A DNA stretch of 64,000 nucleotides from Rhodoferax bucti. Lineage in GTDB: Bacteria; Pseudomonadota; Gammaproteobacteria; Burkholderiales; Burkholderiaceae_C. Location of the stretch: NCBI RefSeq assembly GCF_005876985.1, contig NZ_VAHD01000001.1, positions 806,001 to 870,000 of the forward strand, written 5' to 3'. Made by a program: the position numbers and the translations under genes. The first letter of the stretch is position 1. Each line of letters starts with the position of its first letter. This document shows, piece by piece, positions 7,615 to 15,249 of the stretch. The notes beneath the pieces were generated by a model. It was not told the DNA's origin and did no database searches. It was given only the letters and a program-made list of their open reading frames with translations.

Positions 7615-8522
7615 AGGTTCAACACCTGCCATTGGCTGGTGCGTGCATTGATGAAGCCGCACTCCCGGTAGGCGCGCTTGAGGCTGCCATTGGCAACCAG
7701 TGTCCCTAGGGCAGGGAACACACTCTCTGCAATCGCTTGCCCGCCAGGCGTGCTGGACGCCGCCAGGTGCCGCGAGCCCTGCACGGCCAGGCTCACATCC
7801 CGGATGGGGAGCAGGGTGACACCTTCGGCTAAAAGCAAGAGGTCGTCGCTAGCCGGAAACGGCGCCAGCATCACATCGGCCCGGCCGCGCGCCACCGAGA
7901 GCACCATTTGCCGCCAGGTTTTCATGTCGACCATCTGCTGGAAGCCCAGGGCTTTGAGGGTGCTCCAGTCGGCGGTCCAGTCGCTGTTGGAGACCACGCT
8001 CAGCGTCTGCAAGTCGCGCAGCCGTTTGGCGTCCAGGGCTTTGCGGTTGAAGGCGGCGGTGTAAAGGCCCACCACGAACCCGCCCTTGGGCAACAGGGCT
8101 GGCGATGGCAACACGGTCTTGCCCAGGCTCTGGAGGTCTACCTGCCACACGGTGGTGCCCAAGGCACTGATGCGGCCGGCACGCAGCTCTACCAAGGCGC
8201 GCTGGTAGCTGTCGATGGCCGTGAGCTCGGGGCGGGCCTCGGGCAATTGGTGGTGGATTTCCCGCAGCAGCACGGCCAGTTCCATCACATCGCGGCGGGC
8301 ATGGGGGCCGTCGAAGCTGCGCAGGTCGGCGACATCGCGGCTCGCCAGAAACAGGGCGTAATCGCGCAGCACGTCCGAGGGGGCTGCAATCCACAGATCC
8401 GGCGCAGCAGCGCGCGCCCACCGGCCTGCGCTGGCCGCGGCGGCAACCGTCAACAGCTGCCTGCGCTGTACAGGCAGGGAGCGCAGCAGACATGGGAGAC
8501 CTGGGACGAGCGGCTGGTGCAT
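7611..8522 (-). CDS. Periplasmic substrate-binding-like protein with Tat-like leader
   Basis: The product is 303 aa. The N-terminus carries an Arg-Arg pair before a hydrophobic stretch (VQRRQLLTVAAAASAG, Arg20-Arg21), like a Tat signal. The rest resembles family-3 type solute-binding folds (VADLRSFDGPHARRDVMELA; ADVMLAPFPASDDLLLL; LKRAYRECGFI near the end). It is similar in size and type to the frameshifted protein at 2262-3145, but no permease or ATPase is adjacent. It may be a sensing or orphan binding protein rather than part of a transporter. It is divergent from the diguanylate cyclase (103 bases apart). Confidence 0.7.
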   Translation of the reverse strand: MHQPLVPGLPCLLRSLPVQRRQLLTVAAAASAGRWARAAAPDLWIAAPSDVLRDYALFLASRDVADLRSFDGPHARRDVMELAVLLREIHHQLPEARPELTAIDSYQRALVELRAGRISALGTTVWQVDLQSLGKTVLPSPALLPKGGFVVGLYTAAFNRKALDAKRLRDLQTLSVVSNSDWTADWSTLKALGFQQMVDMKTWRQMVLSVARGRADVMLAPFPASDDLLLLAEGVTLLPIRDVSLAVQGSRHLAASSTPGGQAIAESVFPALGTLVANGSLKRAYRECGFINARTSQWQVLNL

Positions 8523-8625
8523 GGGTGCAGCCAGTATGGCGGGTCGCCTGCATGGTGACAAGCCGGTACGCGGCTTGGTAGTCATCCCGAGGCGCAGCGG
8601 GGGCAAACTGCGTTATCTTGTGGGT

Positions 8626-9783
8626 ATGGTTGAGCTCCACACGCCCACGTTATTGCTGGTTATTCTGGTGTTGAGTGCCGCCGTGAGTGCGACCTTGGCC
8701 TCCGGGGCACGGCGCTTCCAGCGCGATGGCATGCGCTACTGGGCGTGGGGCCTGGGCCTGCACACGCTCACTTACGTGCTGTTTATGCTGCGTGGCCATG
8801 TCAGCGACTTGATTTCGGTGGTGCTGGCCAATGCCTTGTTGGCGGCCAGTTTTGCGCTGATGTCCGAGGGCGTGCAGCAGTTCTTGCAGGTCCGGTGGCC
8901 CCGCTGGCTGGTGTGGGCGCCGGTGCCGTTTGTGGCGGTGGTTTACCTGGCGCTGCTGGGGCATCCGCAAATCCGTATTGTGATTGCCGGCTTGGTGATT
9001 GCCTGGCAGTGCTCTTTCATCGTCTGGCAGTTGGCGTCCCAGCGGCACCGCATCACCGGGCGCGGGGCCTACATTGTGATGGGCAGCTTTCTCGCCATTG
9101 GTGTGGCCTTTTTGCTGCGTACGGTGGGTGCGCTGTCGGGGGCGGTGGGCATCGGCTCCATCACCACCCCTAACCCCTTGCTGAGTGCCACGTTTTTGTT
9201 TGTCGCGGTGTCCTTGATGATGGTGTGCCAAGGCCTGGTGCTGATGACCAACGAGCGGGCCGACGAGCGCAACCGTACCCTGGCCATGCAGGACGAACTC
9301 ACCGGCCTGAGCAACCGCCGTTTTATTCTGGAAGCCCTGTCCCTGCACCTGGCGCAAGCCATTCGCAATGGCAAGCCCCTGACGGTGCTGATGCTGGATG
9401 TGGATTACTTCAAGACCATCAACGACAGCTACGGCCATCTGAGTGGCGACCGGGCGCTGCGTGAGCTGGCTGCTTGCCTCAAGACCCGCCTGCGCGGGCA
9501 GGATTTGGCAGGGCGCTGGGGTGGGGAGGAGTTTTTGGTGGTGCTGCCCGATACCGATGCCGCTGGAGCCTGGGTGCTGGCGGAAAAGTTGCGCTTGGAG
9601 GTGGAAAACACCCCGTTCACAGCCCGCGATGGCCGTGCCATTCCGCTCACGATCAGTGTGGGGTTTCACACCGTGGTGCCCGAGTGGTTGGGCACAGCAG
9701 ATCTGGACACCCTGATCAGCAGTGCAGACCAAGCTCTTTACCGCGCCAAGCAAAATGGCCGCAACCGGGTGGAGAGCGCCTGA
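8626..9783 (+). CDS. Membrane diguanylate cyclase (GGDEF)
   Basis: The product is 385 aa. About seven hydrophobic segments fill residues 5-205, then a GGDEF domain begins at AMQDELTGLSNRRFILEAL. The active-site motif is GGEEF at 299-303, the common active variant. The inhibitory I-site RxxD is present as RGQD at 290-293, five residues upstream, so product inhibition by c-di-GMP is expected. The enzyme makes c-di-GMP from two GTP. ATG at 8626 was chosen because the longer reading frame to 8521 would run across the divergent promoter region. The signal sensed by the membrane part is unknown. Confidence 0.93.
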   Translation: MVELHTPTLLLVILVLSAAVSATLASGARRFQRDGMRYWAWGLGLHTLTYVLFMLRGHVSDLISVVLANALLAASFALMSEGVQQFLQVRWPRWLVWAPVPFVAVVYLALLGHPQIRIVIAGLVIAWQCSFIVWQLASQRHRITGRGAYIVMGSFLAIGVAFLLRTVGALSGAVGIGSITTPNPLLSATFLFVAVSLMMVCQGLVLMTNERADERNRTLAMQDELTGLSNRRFILEALSLHLAQAIRNGKPLTVLMLDVDYFKTINDSYGHLSGDRALRELAACLKTRLRGQDLAGRWGGEEFLVVLPDTDAAGAWVLAEKLRLEVENTPFTARDGRAIPLTISVGFHTVVPEWLGTADLDTLISSADQALYRAKQNGRNRVESA

Positions 9784-9801
9784 GCCTGCGGGTTGAGGGC
9801 T

Positions 9802-10224
9802 TTAACGGGGCTCCAGAATCGCCATGGTGATGCGTGATACGCAGGTCGGCTCACCCGCGTCGTTGCGCATGTCGATCTGCCAGACCTGGGTGCTGCGGCC
9901 CCGGTGTACCGGGCGGGCCGTGCCTGTGACCCAGCCGCTTTTCACGCCTTTGAGGTGGTTGGCATTGATGTCCAGACCCACCGCGCTATAGCCTTGCGGG
10001 ATGCAAAAACCGGCGCCACAGGACCCGAGCGTTTCTGCCAGCACTACCGACACGCCACCGTGCAACAGGCCAAAGGGTTGGTGGGTGCGGTGGTCTACCG
10101 GCACCCGGCCCACCAGGTAGTCCTCTCCCACCTCTAAAAACTCGATGCCCAAGTGTTCGACGGCGGTGTTTTTGCTGATGTGCTGCAAGATGTCGAGAGA
10201 AACCGGTTGTTGCCAGATGCGCAT
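9802..10224 (-). CDS. Hot-dog fold acyl-CoA thioesterase (EntH/MenI/PaaI-like)
   Basis: The product is 140 aa, the standard single hot-dog length. It has LLHGGVSVVLAETLGS with the His55-Gly-Gly signature and the presumed catalytic Glu64, as in EntH/MenI-type thioesterases. The substrate could be an aromatic or 2-keto-derived acyl-CoA; context does not say. It is convergent with the diguanylate cyclase, 18 bases from its stop. Confidence 0.88.
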   Translation of the reverse strand: MRIWQQPVSLDILQHISKNTAVEHLGIEFLEVGEDYLVGRVPVDHRTHQPFGLLHGGVSVVLAETLGSCGAGFCIPQGYSAVGLDINANHLKGVKSGWVTGTARPVHRGRSTQVWQIDMRNDAGEPTCVSRITMAILEPR

Positions 10225-10279
10225 GGGAGTGTCCTGAATCGGTGAAACGGAGACCTCAATATAGCCAAGATACCGGCGT

Positions 10280-10306
10280 AAAAAAGGCCATCACGTGGAT
10301 GGCCTT
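10280..10306 (-). terminator. Rho-independent terminator for the Lys/Ala-rich gene
   Basis: A perfect 9-bp stem (AAGGCCATC / GATGGCCTT) has a 5-base loop. It is followed on the minus strand by a TTTTTT run and lies 35 bases after the stop of the gene at 10341-10691. Confidence 0.85.
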
Positions 10307-10340
10307 GGTGCAGGGGCAGCGGTCGCTGCCAGTGCGGGGT

Positions 10341-10691
10341 TTACTTGGCAGGTGTTGCCGGTGCAGCAGGCACGGCAGGGGTCGCTGGCACGGCGGGTGT
10401 AGCCGCCTTGTCGGCCTTGGGGTGTTCCCGCTTTTCTTTGTGGGCGGCACGTTTGGCAGCGTGCTTTTCTTTCATGGCCTCGTGCTGGCCCTTCATCTCT
10501 TCATGCTTGGCCTTCATGGCTTCTGCGTCCGCCTTGTGTTCGGCGTGTTTCTCTTTCGCTGCTTCGGTGGCCTTGGCGGCAGCAGGGGCTGCGGCGACGG
10601 CGGGTGTTGCGGGGGTGGCCGCAGGGGCTTGGGCAAAGGCGCCAAAGGTAGAGATAACCAGAGCTGTAGCGATCAGAGATTGTTTCAACAT
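10341..10691 (-). CDS. Secreted Lys/Ala/His-rich low-complexity protein
   Basis: The product is 116 aa. A signal peptide (MLKQSLIATALVISTFGAFA) precedes an Ala-Pro segment. A highly charged helical stretch rich in Lys, His, Glu and Ala follows (repeated KEKHAEHK, MKAKHEEMKGQHE, MKEKHAAKR), then a Pro-Ala-Thr tail with repeated PATPAVPA units. It looks like an exported single alpha-helix or coiled coil with many His residues. A metal-buffering or wall/nucleic-acid binding role is possible but unproven. It has its own terminator, so it is probably monocistronic. Confidence 0.75.
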   Translation of the reverse strand: MLKQSLIATALVISTFGAFAQAPAATPATPAVAAAPAAAKATEAAKEKHAEHKADAEAMKAKHEEMKGQHEAMKEKHAAKRAAHKEKREHPKADKAATPAVPATPAVPAAPATPAK

Positions 10692-10815
10692 AGAACTTCT
10701 TCAGTGCATGGCGATGTTGCCATGTGTACTTAACAGTCCCCGGCACTACACCGTTTACCGGCGTTGCGTAAACGTTTGTAAAGCAGCTGATGCGTCTCTC
10801 AACGGGCCGGCACCG

Positions 10816-11922
10816 CTAGCGCCGGAATTTGCCGGACGCCGTGATGATGGAGAGATCCACAAAATCCAGACCGGTGTGGTCGGTGGTGCTGAAGTTCAGG
10901 GTCAAGCCCCCGATGTCGAAATTGCGCAGTCCCTCGAGGGCGGCGTGCAGCTTGTCCCGGGTCGGTTTGGGGCCGGCACGGCGCAGTGCTTCAACCAGCA
11001 CTTTGGCCGACACAAAGCCTTCGAGCATGGCCGGGCTTACTTCCAGCACATTCTGGGCTTTGGCGAGGGCGGAGGCTTCTTGCACGAGCGCATAGTTGGG
11101 GGACTGGGGCAGCACCTGCGTCACGATGACGCCCCGTGCGTGGTTCCCCAGCAATTTGATGAAGCCGCCGGAAGCGTTGTTGGACAAGGTGATGAACTGG
11201 GCACTGCAACCCGCTTCGCGCAGGGCCTTGATGGCATCCACCACAGCGGTGCCCGAGCCGATGATGGTGATGGCTTGCGGTGCCAGCTTGGCCATGGCCG
11301 GGGCGATCTGGGAGAAGTCCGGCTTGCTGCGATCGAACTTGGCAATCGACACCGCCGTCAGCTTGGCGGCTGCCAGGCCTTTTTGGGTGCCTTCCAGCCC
11401 GTCTGCGCCAAAGCTGTCATCCACGTGGATCACCGCCAAGCGGGTCATGCCGGTGGCCGCCAGATGGGTAACGGCGCGCTCCGCTTCGCGCTGGTAGGTA
11501 GCGCGCACGTTGAACACATTTTTCTTCAGCGGCTGGTGCAACACCATGGCACCGGTGGAGGGGCCGATGAGCGACACGCCATGCTGGTCCAGTAGCGGGA
11601 TGATGCCTTCTGTGTGCGGGGTGCCCCGGGTCATGAACAGGGCCAGCACGCCGCGTTGCTCAATCAGCTCCTTGGCGTTTGCCAGGGCCTGCTGGGTGTC
11701 GAACTTGTCATCCAGCGTGATCAGCTCAATTTTTTCGCCTCCCACGCCTCCTTTGGCGTTGACGGCATCCAGATACAGCTGCGCCCCCAGGCTGCTCTCC
11801 TTGACGGTGGCGGCAACCGCCCCTGTGACTCCGGTGGTTTGCCCGATTTTCAGTTGGGCACTGGCTGAAACACAGGCACTTGCAAACCAGAGTCCGATCA
11901 GGGCAGCACGCAGGGTAGTCAT
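10816..11922 (-). CDS. ABC-type periplasmic binding protein, branched-chain amino acid family (Peripla_BP_6)
   Basis: The product is 368 aa with a signal peptide (~1-22). It has the LivJ-like fold: KIGQTTGVTGAVAATVKESS, then LYLDAVNAKGGVGGEKIELI and AVIHVDDSFGADGLEGTQKG. Such proteins bind amino acids, urea or aromatic carboxylates for LivHMGF-type transporters, but no ABC permease or ATPase is nearby. It follows tctA on the same strand after 57 bases, so it may be read from the tctBA transcript. Confidence 0.88.
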   Translation of the reverse strand: MTTLRAALIGLWFASACVSASAQLKIGQTTGVTGAVAATVKESSLGAQLYLDAVNAKGGVGGEKIELITLDDKFDTQQALANAKELIEQRGVLALFMTRGTPHTEGIIPLLDQHGVSLIGPSTGAMVLHQPLKKNVFNVRATYQREAERAVTHLAATGMTRLAVIHVDDSFGADGLEGTQKGLAAAKLTAVSIAKFDRSKPDFSQIAPAMAKLAPQAITIIGSGTAVVDAIKALREAGCSAQFITLSNNASGGFIKLLGNHARGVIVTQVLPQSPNYALVQEASALAKAQNVLEVSPAMLEGFVSAKVLVEALRRAGPKPTRDKLHAALEGLRNFDIGGLTLNFSTTDHTGLDFVDLSIITASGKFRR

Positions 11923-11979
11923 AGAAGAGAGCCTTCGAAAAAAAGGGGAGCGTATTACATCCGTGCTTTCGCCGCCGCC

Positions 11980-13491
11980 TCAATCCTCCACAAACGCCTC
12001 TTCCCGCTTAGCCTTGACCGAAGGCAGCAACACAATCACCAGGAGCGCCAGAGCCGCCACCAACAGGCTAGCAGACAAAGGCCGTGTCACAAACACACTC
12101 CAGTCGCCACGGGAGAGCAGCAATGCCCGGCGCAGATACTCCTCCATCATCGGCCCCAGAATAAAGCCCAAGAGCAGCGGAGCAGGCTCCGTCCCCAGCT
12201 TGATGAAGAGATAGCCGATCACCCCGAACAAGCCCACCATCCAGATATCAAAGGTGTTGTTGTTGGTCGAATACACCCCGATCGCACAGAACAGCACGAT
12301 AGACGGAAAGAGCCAGCGGTAAGGCACTGTGAGCAGTTTGATCCAGATACCGATCAACGGCAGGTTCAGGATCACCAGCATCAGGTTGCCGATCCACATG
12401 GAGGCAATCAGACCCCAGAACAGTTCGGGATTGGATGTCATCACCTGCGGGCCGGGCTGGATGTTGTGGATGGTCATCGCACCCACCATCAAGGCCATCA
12501 CCGCATTGGGTGGGATACCCAGGGTCAGGAGAGGAATGAAAGACGTCTGGCTTCCTGCGTTGTTGGCCGCTTCAGGGGCTGCTACCCCACGGATGTTGCC
12601 CTTGCCGAAGGGGACTTCCCCGGGGTTGAGCTTGGTCTTCTTCTCCAGGGTGTAGGCCGCAAAGGCGGCCATCACTGCACCGCCACCGGGCAAGATACCC
12701 AGCAAGGAGCCCAAAGCGGTTCCACGCAGCACGGCAGGAAACATATTCTTGAAGTCTTCCTTGGTAGGCATCAGACCGGATACAGAAGCGGTAAACACTT
12801 CCCGCTCGCTCTCGCTCTTGGCCAGGTTGCTGATGATTTCTCCGTAGCCGAACACGCCCATGGCGATCACGATGAAGCCGATACCGTCGGTGAGCTCCGG
12901 GATGTCAAAGCTGAAACGGGCCACCCCGGAGTTCACATCGGTGCCCACCATGCCCAGCAAGAGACCCAGCACGATCATGGCAATGGCTTTGAGCAGGGAG
13001 CCCGAAGCCAGCACCACCGCACCGATCAGGCCCAGAATCATCAGGCTGAAGTATTCGGCAGGGCCGAACTTGAAGGCCAGCTCGGTCAAGGGGCCTGCAA
13101 AGGCCGCCAGGATCAAGGTACCCACGCAACCGGCAAAGAAGGAACCCAGACCCGCTGCGGCCAGCGCAGGACCGGCTCGCCCGTTACGGGCCATCTGGTA
13201 GCCGTCAATGACGGTCACCACCGACGAAGACTCGCCGGGCAGGTTCACCAGAATCGCAGTGGTGGATCCCCCGTACTGGGCACCGTAGTAGATGCCGGCC
13301 AGCATGATCAAGGCAGCTACCGGCGGGAGCGCATAGGTAGCCGGCAAGAGCATGGCGATGGTGGCCAAGGGGCCGATGCCGGGAAGTACCCCGATCAAAG
13401 TACCCAGCAAACAGCCGATGAAGGCGTAGATCAGGTTCTGGCCGGTGAAGGCCACGCCAAAGCCCAGGGCGAGGTTGTTAAAGAGTTCCAT
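11980..13491 (-). CDS. tctA: Tripartite tricarboxylate transporter, large permease TctA
   Basis: The product is 503 aa, typical for TctA, with about 11-12 membrane helices. Family blocks are present: NLALGFGVAFTGQNLIYAFI at the start, GIGPLATIAMLLPATYALPP, and IYYGAQYGGSTTAILVNLPG. TctA is the main channel subunit of a secondary, ion-driven carboxylate uptake system that needs the small subunit TctB and a periplasmic TctC. tctB precedes it (44 bases). No TctC/Bug gene is present in the window. Confidence 0.97.
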   Translation of the reverse strand: MELFNNLALGFGVAFTGQNLIYAFIGCLLGTLIGVLPGIGPLATIAMLLPATYALPPVAALIMLAGIYYGAQYGGSTTAILVNLPGESSSVVTVIDGYQMARNGRAGPALAAAGLGSFFAGCVGTLILAAFAGPLTELAFKFGPAEYFSLMILGLIGAVVLASGSLLKAIAMIVLGLLLGMVGTDVNSGVARFSFDIPELTDGIGFIVIAMGVFGYGEIISNLAKSESEREVFTASVSGLMPTKEDFKNMFPAVLRGTALGSLLGILPGGGAVMAAFAAYTLEKKTKLNPGEVPFGKGNIRGVAAPEAANNAGSQTSFIPLLTLGIPPNAVMALMVGAMTIHNIQPGPQVMTSNPELFWGLIASMWIGNLMLVILNLPLIGIWIKLLTVPYRWLFPSIVLFCAIGVYSTNNNTFDIWMVGLFGVIGYLFIKLGTEPAPLLLGFILGPMMEEYLRRALLLSRGDWSVFVTRPLSASLLVAALALLVIVLLPSVKAKREEAFVED

Positions 13492-13535
13492 GCTTGAGTT
13501 CCAGTCGATGTGTCAGTCGTGACGTAATTCGTGAC

Positions 13536-14039
13536 TTAGGCGGTGAAGTACGCAGGCCAGACGGGGAACTGCAGCTTGAGGAGGAGGATGAAGGCAACAA
13601 AACTCAGGGCGGCCAGGATGGTGGCAAGTACTGCCACTTCCTTGAAGTTGTGCTCGGTACCGGCGTGGCTGGCGATGTAGGTGAGCAAATAGATGCCCAC
13701 GATCAGGCCCAGAGGTTTCAAGCCCAGCACAGGCAGGCCACCGATGCAGGCGCCGAACACGAGGTTGGCGGCAATGATGAAGAACAGGGGCTTCCAGGCA
13801 AACTTGCCTATCTTGTCGCCGTCCGGCGTGGGGGTGAGCATGCTCTTGGCTGCAATGGCACAGCCCAGTACGGTGAGCATCAGCCCCAGGATGAGCGGGA
13901 AGTAGCCCGGGCCCATGCGCGCGCCGGTGCCGATCTGGTAGCCGCTGGCGCCCATGGCAAAGCTGCCGCCGACCACGCTGAACATCAGGCCGGAGTAGAA
14001 GTCTTTTTGACTTTGGATTTTCAAGTGAATGCCCCTCAT
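13536..14039 (-). CDS. tctB: Tripartite tricarboxylate transporter, small permease TctB
   Basis: The product is 167 aa from ATG 14039, with four hydrophobic segments. The opening KIQSQKDFYSGLMFSVVGG is typical of TctB. A TTG at 14024, preceded by GAGGGG, would give a start (LKIQSQKDF) closer to many family members, so the true start is uncertain by five residues. It forms the membrane complex with TctA. Confidence 0.94.
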   Translation of the reverse strand: MRGIHLKIQSQKDFYSGLMFSVVGGSFAMGASGYQIGTGARMGPGYFPLILGLMLTVLGCAIAAKSMLTPTPDGDKIGKFAWKPLFFIIAANLVFGACIGGLPVLGLKPLGLIVGIYLLTYIASHAGTEHNFKEVAVLATILAALSFVAFILLLKLQFPVWPAYFTA

Positions 14040-14173
14040 TGTTATGGCGACGATCTGGTGTCCGCAGCTTGCTGCAAGCCGTATCCGGACTCCGCGGGGC
14101 GAAGGTTATCGAGGGGGCAAGGCCAAGGGAACTGTGGCGTTCAACAGCTCGGGAAAACCCTTCGGTAAAAACC

Positions 14174-15211
14174 CTAGGCTGTTTTTTGAAGGGCTTTTTG
14201 CACCGTGTCGAGCCAGTCCTGCCCTATGCGTGCTGCGAGTTCTGCGTGCACCGGCTGCGCAGCGCGCTTGAGCAGGCGCAGTTGGGCAGGGGATGGGTTG
14301 TGGATGTTGGCTGCCCCGGTCAGGTGGAGGGCGGCAAGGGCTTTGTCGTTTTGTGCATCGGCGATTTCATCCCCGAAGACCAGGGCCTCGTCCAGGGCGC
14401 CTTGGACGAGGCGGCGGTCACTGTAGGCCAGGTTGTCCCAGAAGCGCTGATGGGTCACCACGGCATACCCCAGGTAGCCGTGCGCCGTCAGGCTCAAGTC
14501 GCTTTGCACGGCCTGCATGCCCTGCGTCCAGAAGTTGGAGACCGGGTTTTCGGTGCCATCCACCACGCCGGTTTCCAGTGCCCTGCGTGTTTCACTGAAG
14601 GGCAGCGTTACCGGTATGGCCCCCCAAGCGCGCATCTGTTGTGCGATCACCCGGGACCCCTGTATCCGCATCCGCAGCCCCACAAAATCGCGGGGTTCCA
14701 GCAGCGGCCGGTTGGCGCTCATGTGCTTGAAGCCGTTGTCAAAGAAACCCAGTCCCAAAAGGCGCTGGCGGTTCAGTCCCCGCAGCAGTTTCTGGCCGAC
14801 GGCGCCCCGTGTCAGCCGGCGCACGGCGTCCACACTGTCAAACACAAACGGAAGGTCAAACAGCTCAAACTCCGGAAAGCCGATGGGCCCGAACTTGGAG
14901 AGCGAGGGGGCCACCATGTCGATGGCGCCCAGTTGCAGGGCCTGCATTTCATCGTGGTCGCCATAGAGTTGGCCTTGGGGATAAATCTGCACGCGCAGGC
15001 GGCCTTTGCTGTGCTCTTCCACGAGTGCCCGGAAGCGCTCCAGTGCCATGCCTTTGGGGGTGTCGCGGGCTACCACATGCGACAAACGTATCGTGCCGGT
15101 CGGCACGCTGTGGGCGGGTGTGCCCAGACCGCTGGCCACGCTGGCCGCGGCCGCCTGCAGCCAGCGGCGGCGGGGCAAAAGGGCCGTGGGTGCGGTAGGG
15201 GCGGTGGGCAT
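14174..15211 (-). CDS. dctP: TRAP-type dicarboxylate-binding protein DctP (orphan)
   Basis: The product is 345 aa. A Tat-like leader (RRRWLQAAAASVASGLG) is followed by a DctP domain: IRLSHVVARDTPKGMALERF, the anion-binding Arg region LRMRIQGSRVIAQQMRAWGA, and VVDGTENPVSNFWTQGM. It binds C4-dicarboxylates or similar acids. No DctQ/DctM genes accompany it. Instead tctB-tctA follow on the same strand, and the DctS/DctR two-component pair is divergent 38 bases away. It may therefore act as the sensor input for DctS or work with an unlinked TRAP permease. ATG 15211 is chosen because the longer frame would run into dctS. Confidence 0.92.
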   Translation of the reverse strand: MPTAPTAPTALLPRRRWLQAAAASVASGLGTPAHSVPTGTIRLSHVVARDTPKGMALERFRALVEEHSKGRLRVQIYPQGQLYGDHDEMQALQLGAIDMVAPSLSKFGPIGFPEFELFDLPFVFDSVDAVRRLTRGAVGQKLLRGLNRQRLLGLGFFDNGFKHMSANRPLLEPRDFVGLRMRIQGSRVIAQQMRAWGAIPVTLPFSETRRALETGVVDGTENPVSNFWTQGMQAVQSDLSLTAHGYLGYAVVTHQRFWDNLAYSDRRLVQGALDEALVFGDEIADAQNDKALAALHLTGAANIHNPSPAQLRLLKRAAQPVHAELAARIGQDWLDTVQKALQKTA

Positions 15212-15249
15212 GGTCGCTATTATGCGAGGGCCCTTTTTCAGACCCCTCC

